Assembly: GCA_003342815.1 (NCBI GenBank) | Contig: PTEX01000137.1 | Location: 352,852 to 416,851 of the forward strand | DNA from: Eudromia elegans | Taxonomy: Eukaryota > Chordata > Aves > Tinamiformes > Tinamidae | DNA: 64,000 bases | Direction of reading: 5' to 3' | In this document: piece after piece, positions 26,932 through 36,860 of the stretch | Position numbering within the stretch: position 1 is the stretch's first letter | Layout: every line of letters starts with the position of its first letter | Translations under genes and position numbers: made by a program | The notes under the pieces: generated by a model | What the model saw: only the letters and a program-made list of their open reading frames with translations | Told to the model about the DNA's origin: nothing | Database searches by the model: none

Positions 26932-27105
26932 CTTCAACAGAGCCAAATCACCAGCTAAATGTGTGTTTACATGAGATCGACAGATTAACAATGTGAGCGC
27001 ATCAACCAAAATAATTGCTATAAAACGCACACGGCAAAAAGAAAAGGAAAAAACTCCAGGCAGACACACAGACGAGGAAGCCCTCCTAAGTTGCGAGCAA
27101 CCGAC
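26932..27105 (-). other. candidate non-coding first exon of a minus-strand gene
   Basis: The donor is a perfect AAG|GTAAGT on the minus strand (exon base 26932, intron from 26931). It lies at the edge of the CpG island, about 200 bases downstream of the TATA box at 27134-27141, which sets the approximate 5' end at 27105. The exon has no long ATG-initiated frame. It holds two very short upstream frames: ATG at 27002 running five codons to a stop at 26985, and an ATG directly followed by TAA at 26972-26967. It therefore reads as a 5' untranslated exon. The transcript is not identified. If the TATA at 27350-27360 is used instead, the exon would extend to about 27325. Confidence 0.4.
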
Positions 27106-27132
27106 TCAGCGCGCCCGTCCCTGGGAGGGCCG

Positions 27133-27142
27133 TTATTTATAA
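27133..27142 (-). promoter_or_regulatory. TATA box / MEF2-like element
   Basis: On the minus strand this reads TTATAAATAA. It contains a canonical TATA core (TATAAATA) and also fits the MEF2 consensus YTAWWWWTAR. It sits alone in GC-rich sequence, which makes it stand out. A TATA box here predicts a minus-strand start about 30 bases away, near 27100-27110, placing the donor at 26932/26931 at the end of a first exon of about 175 bases. Whether TBP or MEF2 binds is not shown by sequence. Confidence 0.45.
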
Positions 27143-27164
27143 CCGCCCCGCGCCCGGGCCGTTA

Positions 27165-27170
27165 GGATTA
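27165..27170. promoter_or_regulatory. GGATTA (TAATCC) K50-homeodomain core
   Basis: TAATCC on the minus strand is the core bound by OTX/PITX/CRX-type homeodomains. It lies between the two TATA-like boxes in the CpG island. A six-base core occurs often by chance, so this is only a lead. Confidence 0.15.
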
Positions 27171-27231
27171 GCGAGCGGGGACACTAATGGCCACGCAGCG
27201 GCACTTCCGCGCGCCGCGGCGGAGCCCCCGC

Positions 27232-27249
27232 GGGGACGGGGACGGGGAC
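27232..27249. repeat. (GGGGAC)3 in CpG island
   Basis: Three tandem GGGGAC hexamers, G-rich and possibly polymorphic. Confidence 0.8.
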
Positions 27250-27349
27250 GCGGCCGCGCCGCCCCGCGCAGGACACGCGCGCGCGGAGCCGCGGGAGGCT
27301 GCGCGGCCGCCCCGCCAAGTCCCCCCGCCGCGGCGGCGGGCACCTAATT

Positions 27350-27360
27350 CCTTATATAGG
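27350..27360 (-). promoter_or_regulatory. second TATA-like box (CArG-like)
   Basis: The minus strand reads CCTATATAAGG, giving a TATATAAG core in otherwise GC-rich DNA. It resembles an SRF CArG box but has seven A/T between CC and GG rather than six, so TATA is the better reading. It would predict an upstream alternative minus-strand start near 27320-27330. On the plus strand the same bases give only a weaker TATATAGG. Confidence 0.35.
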
Positions 27361-27483
27361 CTGCGCGGCCGCCGCTGCCCCCGAGCAGGTAGCGCGGCCG
27401 AGGCAGAAACTTCGGCGCCCGCCGCGCAGCGCGGCGCGGCCGGGGGCTCCGGGCGGCCCTGCGCGGGGCCCGTGCCCGCCGCC

Positions 27484-28123
27484 NNNNNNNNNNNNNNNNN
27501 NNNNNNNNNNNNNNNNNNNNNNNNNNNNNNNNNNNNNNNNNNNNNNNNNNNNNNNNNNNNNNNNNNNNNNNNNNNNNNNNNNNNNNNNNNNNNNNNNNNN
27601 NNNNNNNNNNNNNNNNNNNNNNNNNNNNNNNNNNNNNNNNNNNNNNNNNNNNNNNNNNNNNNNNNNNNNNNNNNNNNNNNNNNNNNNNNNNNNNNNNNNN
27701 NNNNNNNNNNNNNNNNNNNNNNNNNNNNNNNNNNNNNNNNNNNNNNNNNNNNNNNNNNNNNNNNNNNNNNNNNNNNNNNNNNNNNNNNNNNNNNNNNNNN
27801 NNNNNNNNNNNNNNNNNNNNNNNNNNNNNNNNNNNNNNNNNNNNNNNNNNNNNNNNNNNNNNNNNNNNNNNNNNNNNNNNNNNNNNNNNNNNNNNNNNNN
27901 NNNNNNNNNNNNNNNNNNNNNNNNNNNNNNNNNNNNNNNNNNNNNNNNNNNNNNNNNNNNNNNNNNNNNNNNNNNNNNNNNNNNNNNNNNNNNNNNNNNN
28001 NNNNNNNNNNNNNNNNNNNNNNNNNNNNNNNNNNNNNNNNNNNNNNNNNNNNNNNNNNNNNNNNNNNNNNNNNNNNNNNNNNNNNNNNNNNNNNNNNNNN
28101 NNNNNNNNNNNNNNNNNNNNNNN
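27484..28123. other. assembly gap (640 N)
   Basis: Unsequenced bases lie inside the CpG island. The core promoter and probably one or both transcription starts or first exons are missing. The stated gap length may be an estimate. Confidence 0.99.
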
Positions 28124-28165
28124 TTTTACATCACCTTCCTACACCTAGTGCGAGGCCGGAACCTT

Positions 28166-28180
28166 GTTGCCAGGGGAGAC
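28166..28180. promoter_or_regulatory. RFX X-box-like palindrome
   Basis: GTTGCCAGGGGAGAC consists of a perfect RFX half-site GTTGCC, a three-base spacer and GGAGAC. It fits the relaxed X-box form RYYNYY-N1-3-RRNRAC. It sits at the right end of the CpG island, within about 100 bases of likely start sites. RFX factors bind such boxes in promoters of ciliary genes, but also elsewhere. Confidence 0.35.
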
Positions 28181-28325
28181 GGGCGCTTTACGGCAGCGCG
28201 TTTGAACGCGCGCGAGGGAAAAGTTGCGGCCGCAGGTAGCGGAGCCGGCACCGGGGCCGGGAGCGGAACCGGGACGGGGGAGCGGCCCCGCCGCCCCCGC
28301 CAGCGCCGCGGGCCGGGAGCAGGCA

Positions 28326-28349
28326 GGGACGGAGGGAGGGACGGAGGGA
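28326..28349. repeat. 12-base GGGACGGAGGGA tandem (2 copies)
   Basis: Two G-rich units lie in the right half of the CpG island. The G runs could support a quadruplex. Confidence 0.75.
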
Positions 28350-28481
28350 GGCCGCGCGTCTCCCGCTCGCTGCGCAGTAAAAGGGTGTCATCAGTGTCCG
28401 TCCGCCTCCGGTCCTAGGCTTTTCCCTATCCTGGCTTGGTTCTCTAGCGTTTCCAGCTCCTGGGGAATGCTTCTATGCAGA

Positions 28482-28558
28482 TTAATTAAATCTTAATTAG
28501 CTAGAAAAAAAAGGAATGTTCCTCTTAATCTGGTATAATTAATAAGTGATTAATGATC
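28482..28558. promoter_or_regulatory. cluster of TAAT/TAATTA homeodomain-type motifs
   Basis: Within 77 bases right after the CpG island there are TTAATTAA (28482-28489), TAATTA (28494-28499), TAATTAAT (28536-28543) and ATTAAT (28550-28555). The local density is high for promoter-proximal sequence. AT richness alone could give part of it. Confidence 0.25.
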
Positions 28559-30238
28559 GCTGCTAAATTTGAGGCCTTTAACTGTCCTACGTTGTCTCTG
28601 CGTGTGCTGTGTGCCTGTAGTGTAACACACCGCCTCCTGTCAGAGGCACCGCATACGTCGAGCAAATTAACTATTAGTAAATGATCTTAAAAATACCGCC
28701 AGCTTGCACAAGTGTCCTGTGTCTGAAGCTGCCCAGGAAACGTGGAATAAAATCAGAAATGCTTAACGCAAATAGCTGAGCTCAAAGGATGCGAGAACTG
28801 ATGGCAGAAAGTAGTGGTATACGCCCTAAAATAGGAGCATAGTGTTAAAATGAGTACAGAGTTAGGTAAAGACCTAGGAGAGTGAGAGACTTGTCATTTT
28901 TTTTTCCACAAAATTAATTGCATTCTCGATAACATGCATAAGTTGTGGATTTAGGTATTCATATGACTGTGGTCGCAACATGAGCTTTACAGGTGTACAC
29001 CTCACCTGTGTGACAGTTCTAAAAATATGCCATATTTAGGCTGTATGATGAGATATGTATGAATTGGCTGCTGGCTTCCCCACTGTGATTAAGATCTACC
29101 TGTTACTATTATAAGAAAGCGAAACAAATCAAACAGGGGAAGTGTTCTCGTGGGCTACGAGTGCTCCTTGACAAGTGTTTGATTTGTCATTGGCTGGCGC
29201 TCTGAGCTACAAACGCAGGAGTAGCTTAGCGTCAAACATGTGAAAGCAGCGATAAGATAAAAATGGGACTGGTCAGTAAAATCCTCTTAAGTTAGTTAAT
29301 TGCAAAAGGGAAAGCAGCACAAATGGTCAAATCATACTTTTGTCCTGTTTTAATAGCAGTTATCCTTGTTTGTCATTTTTTTATGTAACAGATATGCCTG
29401 CCTATGAAACTGCTGCAAATGAGGGCTTGAGGTGCTTTGCAAGTTTGTGAGTGAATTTAACCAACATGCCAACACAGGTTCTCATGTTTAATTTTCAGTT
29501 CTTTAAAACATATTTTAGAGCGTAGTCACAAAAATATAGTCGATTGGTAAATATATTAGAAGATTTGCAACAATTGCTCCCTGTACACACACAATTTTGA
29601 GACTCCTCCCTAAGCAGCTTTCAGGGCGCTTATTTTCATTCCATTTTGTCACTTCTCACCTCTGGATAGCAGTTCTTGTCTGTTCATTTTGAGCAGGTGA
29701 GCTTTCCTAGCAGAATGAGGAGAGAAACGGTCTCCTGGTGTTATTGTTCTCTGCCAAATAGCTGTGGTGTCAGTTGGAGCGTTAGTCTCCGGAGATTCCT
29801 GGGCAGCTGGAAGAAACTGGTGACAACTCCTACTGCCCACTGTCTTCTGAGGAGAAGAAATGAAGCTGGCGGGAGCCTTCCTAGCGCTGCACTGCTTCAG
29901 GGGTGATAAATGAGAAGAGAAAACGAAAGCGCTCTCTGTATATGTTATATTTGATACCAAGGAAGGCTAGAAACCAAAAAAAGCAGAGGATGGTGGTTTG
30001 CATCAGTTGTCGCTTACCTCCGACACTGCACCTGTGCAAAACTGCTCAGTCACAGCTTGTAAATAGATAAGTGGATTTTTTTATGCATTGATATATTATT
30101 CTATGCATGTCGCGACACCTTACATCTCTGTGGAAAAATTCTTTTTACTTACTGTGCTGAAAAGTATTGTAATAAAGGATTCAGGCACTGTCAAATACAG
30201 TATTGGCCTAGTAAATTCTTCTAATCCAGATGCAAGCC

Positions 30239-30270
30239 AACTAATTAGAATTATAACTAATTAGAATGTC
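30239..30270. repeat. 16-base tandem duplication beside CR1
   Basis: Two adjacent copies of AACTAATTAGAATTAT / AACTAATTAGAATGTC lie just upstream of the CR1 5' junction. They may be coincidental or may mark slippage at the insertion site. Confidence 0.6.
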
Positions 30271-30286
30271 TTTGTAGTGTCCTGCA

Positions 30287-30960
30287 ATAAATTTGGGAGT
30301 CCTGGTTGACAACAAGTTAACCATGAGTCAGCAGTGTGCCTTCATGGCCAAGAAGGCCAATGAGATCCTGGCCTGCATTAGGAGGAGTGTTGCCAGCAGG
30401 TCGAGGGATGGGATCCTGCCCCTCTACTCAGCTCTGGTGAGGCCACACCTGGAGTATTGGGTGCAGTTCTGGGCTCCCTAGAACAAGAGGGACTTGGAGC
30501 TGCTAGAGAGGGTCCAGCGCAGAGCAACAAAGATGATTAAGGCACTGGAGCATCTATCGTATGAGGAAAGACAAAGTGAACGGAGCCTATTTAGCCTGGA
30601 GAAGAGAGGACTGAGAGGGGAGCTGATCAATATGTATAAGAACCTGAGGGGAGAATGTAGGGAGGAGAGGGCCAAACTCTTCTTGGTGGTGGCCAGTGGT
30701 AGGACAAGGACTAATGGGTACAAGTTGCAACACAGGAAGTTGCATGTCCATGGGAGGAAGAACTTCTTTCCTGTGCAGGTGACAGAGCCCTGGAACAGGC
30801 TGCCCAGAGAGGCTGTGGAGTCTCTTGCTGGGGAGAACTTCCAAACCCGCCTGGATGCCACCCTGTGCCATGTGCTCTTAGTGTCCCTGCTGGAGCAGGG
30901 GGGTTAGACTAGATGATCTCTAGAGGTGCCTTCCGACCTTAACCATTCTATGATTCTATG
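30287..30960 (+). mobile_element. CR1 LINE retrotransposon, 5'-truncated, 3' end complete
   Basis: Translation gives the end of CR1 ORF2 ([15 protein letters not shown] start, then [40 protein letters not shown]). It is followed by the short 3' end and two copies of the octamer ATTCTATG at 30944-30960, the hallmark of avian CR1. The 5' part (ORF1 and most of ORF2) is absent, as is usual for CR1. Orientation is plus. It is the most complete repeat in the window. Confidence 0.95.
30293..30906 (+). pseudogene. CR1 ORF2 reverse-transcriptase C-terminal fragment
   Basis: About 203 codons of the ORF2 C-terminus stay in one frame from 30293 to the natural stop at 30906. They are broken only by a TAG at 30481-30483, just after the conserved [11 protein letters not shown] segment. 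There are no frameshifts, so the copy is relatively young or little decayed. The catalytic YxDD part of the polymerase domain lies upstream and is not present, so the fragment cannot encode an active enzyme. Confidence 0.85.
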
Positions 30961-33900
30961 AAATGAAAGCAGCGTAATGTGATTTGAAATGGTTTATGCT
31001 ACAAATAAGAATTTTCGGTATGGGGCAGAACTTTTGGTCTGGCTCTTCAATCAAGGACATGAAATATAATTATTGCAGTAATATGTGAAATATAGGCAAA
31101 GCAGTATATTTTGTATGCCCTCCTAAATGTGGCAGTCTCAGAAATATGTTTCTTTAAAGGAACAGTTCTAAGGCAGTGGTTATCCATGAGAATTAGCTTG
31201 TGTCTAGTGACATAATTTGTATGGGAATATAAGCTGTTTAAATAGGTTCAATGTAGTTGAAATCTTAGATTGCATATCTGTTATACTTTACCTTTTTTCA
31301 AAGTTATTTACACTGTTTGAAGACAGCAATTAAAATAGTTTAATAGTCACACTGGAATATGGATGCTAGAAAACCACATCATCCTGGAATATTTTCTGCT
31401 AACGATTATTGCAGATGGTTTTTGCCATTTTAAAAAGTCATGTAAGTTGTACTGTGGTTTATAATCTCTTCAAAATACAAATAAATATTCCTCTCTTTGT
31501 ATGCCTATTCCTCATGCATGTTTATGAAATGAAGATTCATTCTTGAGCATTCTAGATGTAATGGATTCCCCATGTTGAATCCCTTTAGTATTGCAGTGGA
31601 AAATGACTCAGTGAATTTTCTTGTTTGTGGAGATTTTCTTTTTTCTTTTTTTTCCCCCTAATTACCTTTAGTGAAACTATTTTTACTTCTGTTCATTTTC
31701 CTGGAATTTGAATTCTCTACAAAATTTCTATTTTGGAAATGTTTTTGCTTCTCTATAGAAATGGTTATTAGAAGAATTACTAGGTAAACAAAAAGCAGCA
31801 GAAATATGCTGCTTGACTGCACCTATCTGATGAACTAAGCTTAGAAAATGGGATTTCAGAGCTATCAACATACAATCTTTCAAAATTGTGTTTTGATTTC
31901 TATTTTTGCTTTCAAATGAATCTGCTAAGTTTGAAAGGTGCACCCTATAATGTTATGCATCATTATACAGTGGTAAAGCTCCTTGAAATTTGCACATTCA
32001 TTTAATGTGTGGATATTTGAGACAAGTGATCATGTTTTTAACTTTCAGCTTACAGTATTTTTGCTCTCTCGACTGTGAATTTATCTGTTTATTTTAAACT
32101 TGAAGCTTTGTTTCTTAATGATAAATTGTCGTGTATCTTATGTTACCTGAAGAAATTGTATCTCTTGGAGGATCCTAAGTATAGGGATGTTAACTGCCAT
32201 CAAGTGTCAATGTCTACATACCTATATATCACTATAATGGCTTGCATATATGGATTTGCTTTTCAGAAATCTTCCTTGTTAAGAAAAAGTGGTTTTGAGG
32301 ATCACAAAGGTTTCAAAATCATTTTCTCTTGCTCTCCTTTTGCTGTACATGTCATGTATTTTTTTCTCTTGAGAGAATTAACCTATGCTAAACCTGTATG
32401 TTATTTTAGTAGCCTTTATTAAGTAAATATATGAATATATAAGCAGAACCTACAAATTGATTTTCTTATGCCAGTTTTAGTCTTGGATGTGTTTTGTGAG
32501 ATATAGAGCAAATATGGAAGCAGCCTTCACACTCATACCCACACACAAATATTTTGGAAGAGAAAAAAATTGAAAAGACAGTTCCACATTCTTTATCCCA
32601 AAGGCCTCTTTTTGGTGTTCGAAATGAAATTGGAGTGTAAATTGAGGCACAAGCACTGGATTGCAAACCGTTGTGGTTTCAGGGTCTGTTTTCAAGGTAC
32701 CAAGAACTTCAGCTGAGAGCATCTATTTTAATTATTTCTTTCCTACTACTAAATACAGTAGCAAAACACTGTATCAAAATATTTTTTTTTCTTTTAAATT
32801 ACATCTTATTTTCTGCTGATCAAATTATGGTTGTAGTTGAGAGAGATTACTCGGTTTTATTAGTAGCACATTTTTACTCATCTTTGTTTATGATGACTTT
32901 GCATAAGTGTCTTTATCCATTATATTATCTAATTAAACACTAATGTGTTGTGAATATTTTTCCATATGGTTCATGTTTGTTTCCTTCTGTAACTTACATT
33001 CTGTTTCTGATTTAGTTCTCTTCTCCACACCCCCCTTGCTGTTTGCTGTCTCACAGCATTGTACTATTGCTCATTTGGCTCTCATTTGGAGTTATTCTCT
33101 TCATTATGATATCTCTACAGCTGGGTCTTTAAATCCCAACTTCAAATTCATTTCTTAATTGTTCTATTGCTTAGTCTTCTCACTTATGTTTGTTTTCTTT
33201 ATTGCTGGAACATATTTTATTGTTAGATGTTATTCATTTGTTATCTCTTGTTTGTCATTTGTTGGTTTTTTCCTTGCTTTAAGGTGCATAATACTTCTGT
33301 GCAAAATGTTAACATTGTGTTTGCAATGCACATTCTGCACAGAATGTTTGTTAATGCATAAAAGAAAGCTGTTGTTTCTGAGCTGTAATTGATTTGGAGT
33401 TTGCAGACGCTATACTGAATATACAGAATTAACACAAGGAGAACTTAATGTGCATATAAGCCTCTACCAAAACAATAAATACAATTAGGAATCTAATTTT
33501 ACTTAAGAAATCTCAGCAAACCGTGATCAATACTATAAGGAGAAACACAGATAATAATAGTTGTTTTCTGAGATGTAAACTGAAGTGTGGATGTAATGAA
33601 CACAGTCTGATTCTCATATGTGGATCTGTCTGCTAGGTAAAAGCATATGGTATTAAATAGGCAATATTATAATTGCAAAGCAGGTGCATAGTCTGAATAT
33701 GTCAACATTATAGAACTGTTTAAAATCTAATGCAAAGCATCTGTGAGTTTACTGATTCAGGGAACAATTTTAGTGCAAGAATGGATTACATGTAGAAGAG
33801 ATTTTTTCCACTCCATGTAGATCCTGGTGCTGCTATAGGATAGGAAAGGACCACATGAGACCAGAATGAGGTGTTCTCCTGCCATGAGGTTGTCAGAGTT

Positions 33901-36600
33901 TATGCAATTGACTTTCTTCATCTGTCTTTGTTATGAAACTAGCCGTAACTTTTACTCAAGAGTTTTGCAGGGTAAAGAATTCTAGAATTTGTTGCCTGGC
34001 TTGCAACTGCTGTCATTTTTACTGAGTGCTTTTGAACACTATTTCCTGAAAAGTTAATACCAGCTCTCTGGATTTTCCTGTAATATGCCATAGAACAGGC
34101 AGGATCTTGGGGGGGGGGGGTGGGAAACAACAACAACAAAAAAACCCCTTTTGTTGTGCTATGAAAAAATTTGCTCTTTTGTTTTATATTTGTAATTCAG
34201 CCAAATGTTGATAAATGTACAGATGTTCTAGCATAGAGAGGTTAACTGAAAAAACCTGTTCTGCACAGATGTATTATTCAAAAGTTTGAGGTTTGCTCCT
34301 GTAAGAGCTGTGCTTATATTTGGATTCATCTTTGCAGCATCTTGAAGGAAAGGCCAGAAGAAACAGCTACTCGTTATTAATAATACAACTTTGAGACAAT
34401 GGCATCTATTCTAAATAATGTCAAGAATTTCATGGTTTTCAGTGCTAATTTTAGGTGTAAGATTAATCTGCAAAGTGAAAAGGCTGTTCACTACAATAGC
34501 AAATTCAGCAAGCAGGCCGTTTTTCACAGAGGAATACACTTGACAGATCATCCACCGGTGAAGGGTCACCAAATAGGCCACAGCAAAGCACGTAACTAAG
34601 CTGAAGTGGAAATGCTGCATGTAAATACAGCTGTGTGTTCTTCTTCTTGCCACTTGATGCTGCCTCTCACGTGCTAAACCTGGTACCTTTCAGTAGCTTT
34701 TCTCACATTTCAGAATATTACAAAATAGGCAAAACAATTTGATATCACATTTGTAATGTAGGTCTGTTATTACATAGTGTGCTTTTGTGCATACGTCCAC
34801 ATGCACATGCATACAGCTACCTTTAAAGATTATGAAGGTCACAAAGTCATAGATTTGTCTGAAATTTATCATTCCTTTAGTTATACCTGCATCTGCCTGC
34901 CCCATCCCTCCTCAGGAAGTTACTACCACTGCAGAGGCTGCAGTTCAAATTCAGATTAGTAATCTGAAAGTAGAAGTAGTTCAAATTAAAATACCAGGTT
35001 GGACCAGGAGCTGAGGACTCTGTCTTTTCCCCATGTATTTGAGGTGGCTGAAGAAGTTACCATCTCCAATTGTACAGTCAATGCTGTTTTCAGCAGCTAC
35101 ACTTATATGCAGCAGGAAGGGCAACATTATGAAATGGAAACCTCAGTGTTCCCCCTTTCAGGGAAGCTCATCATATTGTCCACCTCATCTTCATGTCTTT
35201 CTGTGTCTGTAGCAGCTATGTACTCAATGATTATTTAATGTCTTCTTTCCTAGCCAAATACTTCCCAATTACACAAGTTATGTGAATCCTGCTTTGAAGA
35301 TAATCTTATCCTTTTCACAAAAGAAAGTTCTAGGCAGATACTTTTGAATTTGATTTATTTGACGTCCGATATATGGGAGGTCATGCATCATGTTGAAGAC
35401 TTCTGATTCATCAAGTTAGCTTACTAACTGCTTTGAGAATCTATCCAAAATCACAACATGACAAATTCAAGAAGAGCTTTTGTGGATTCATTTGGACATT
35501 TATGTTCAAACAGCATCTGCTGTAATAATAATGACCACCTGGAGGTACAAATTTTTGAATCTCTAGGGTGCAGTAATGCAGGGGGGTAGATAAGTAGAAA
35601 ATCTTTTAATACTTTTACTCAACTTTACTGGTGGGAAAAAGATTCCAATTTCTCAAAGTCTTTCATTCCTCCCTCTTCATCAGAATCTCAGCACACTCGT
35701 CAGGAAGCTACATCTTCCTTCCTCAGTCCAGAGCACACCAAAGGCAGTAATTTTTCCTCTGCAGACCCACTCACATCTAAATCTGCATTTGACATTTCAT
35801 GCTACACCCAGTTCCAACAGATGTAGGGTCTGTTGCAGTTAGGTACCAATTTTAGGAGATGCCTCCTTGAGCCATATGGCTTTCCCTGTATTTTCCTAGG
35901 TAGTTTAGAGAAGGAAAACGTGCTGATCCATGACTTCTTGGAAACCATGGGAAGGCTCATGCTTCCTTACGAGCATCTTCTTTGGACTGCAAAATAACAG
36001 CAGCAATAGTTATAAATGTATATTACCTCTATCATTATATATATAAAAATATATATTCTATAAATATATTTTCCAAAAGCAAACACAGAGATTAGTAATG
36101 GGATATTGCTATGAAGCCTGAGCACATACATTTCAGACGACCATTGAGCAGTCATTTTTGCATCTTTCCCTTTAGCAGATGCCATTTGATTTTAGAAACT
36201 ATTTAACTCACGTTTTTGAATTCCTATTCATTTTGGTGCAAGAAGCCTTTCTTCTGAAGTCTGGCCATGTGGGATCTTTTTATAAGAAAAACATCATTCC
36301 AGCGTTAAAAGGAATATACCAACTTGCCATATTGAATCAAGATATATTGAAGCTAGATGTAAAGTGGCATCAGATGAAAGCTAAATTCCTGTGTGAAACC
36401 CCAAGTGAATATAACCTTCCTGTCTAAAAAGAGTCAGAGTCTAAGAAATTACTGGCTTAGCGTTATGCACAACATACTGAAGATAATTTGCTCATAAGGA
36501 TAAGATATGTTAAGGTGTGTGTTGAAAAGAGCTTCAGGTTTGTCCCTGACTCATTAAAATTAAGCTCACATTGCACAAATACAGAGGCAATGTCCTTGCC
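30961..36600. other. AT-rich non-coding sequence
   Basis: No gene recognised. Between about 32.0 and 33.4 kb the plus strand is T-rich, which produces abutting hydrophobic frames (32671-32943, 32943-33158, 33159-33392) that look like composition artefacts. A G12 run lies at 34109-34120 and a TA-rich stretch near 36040-36070. Confidence 0.55.
34109..34120. repeat. G12 homopolymer
   Basis: A run of twelve G followed by TGGG and a (CAA)n stretch, a potential G-quadruplex. Confidence 0.9.
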
Positions 36601-36639
36601 ATCGTTTTCCATTGTGAAATGCCGGGGCTGCTCTAGCTG

Positions 36640-36860
36640 CCTCTTTCCTCGGCAGAGTCCAGCCGTCAGCCGCGGTGTCAGCGCTACCCCCAGAACAGTC
36701 CCGCTCTGCCTGTGCTGCGCTGGGACGGTCCCTGCGAGGGTTCCTGCAGCAGAAGGAGCCCAGGGCGCTGCGTCCGGCGGGCAGGGCTCGCTGCAGCGCC
36801 TGCGAGGAGGTGCTTGGCCGCTACCTACCACGCTGCGCTGAGTCAGGCCGCCACTAAGTG
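36640..36860. promoter_or_regulatory. isolated GC/CpG-rich block
   Basis: The block has CG-rich sequence flanked by AT-rich DNA, preceded by a strong plus-strand acceptor-like tract (CTGCCTCTTTCCTCGGCAG) near 36637-36655. Plus frames of 60-117 codons run through it but match no known protein, and no good donor follows. Confidence 0.25.

Larger units (their letters stand above)
27080..28430. promoter_or_regulatory. CpG island, probable divergent promoter (contains assembly gap)
   Basis: This is the most GC- and CpG-rich stretch of the window, with many CG dinucleotides and GC boxes (GGGGCGG, CCGCCCC) on both sides of a run of N. The flanks fall abruptly to ordinary AT-rich sequence. The left half has two TATA-like boxes reading leftward and a strong splice donor about 170 bases into the leftward direction. 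The right half has an X-box-like palindrome, ETS cores (CCGGAA) and a possible rightward donor (CAG|GTAGCG at 28234/28235). CpG islands of this size normally mark promoters, and a divergent pair is inferred from the opposite-facing signals. The genes driven are not identifiable. Open frames inside it, such as one starting at 27187, run into the gap and are typical of GC-rich DNA. Confidence 0.75.
28431..30286. other. non-coding sequence right of the CpG island
   Basis: Beyond the TAAT motif cluster I see no gene or repeat family. At 29649-29960 both strands carry open frames of 76-103 codons with no recognisable product. A 16-base tandem duplication lies at 30239-30270. Confidence 0.5.

Noticed and set aside
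26854..27069. Signal-peptide-like minus frame across the candidate first exon
   Set aside because: It has no ATG at its start (the first codon is GTG) and runs through the strong splice donor. The hydrophobic look comes from T-rich sequence.
27350..27360. SRF CArG box
   Set aside because: It has seven A/T bases between CC and GG instead of six. A minus-strand TATA box is the better fit.
27187..28239. 350-codon plus-strand frame through the CpG island
   Set aside because: Most of it is the N gap translated as X. The remaining peptide is Arg/Ala/Pro-rich as expected from GC-rich promoter DNA.
32671..33392. Three abutting plus-strand frames resembling a set of small membrane proteins
   Set aside because: The strand is T-rich and A-poor, which both removes stop codons and yields hydrophobic residues. 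No promoter or splice context supports them.
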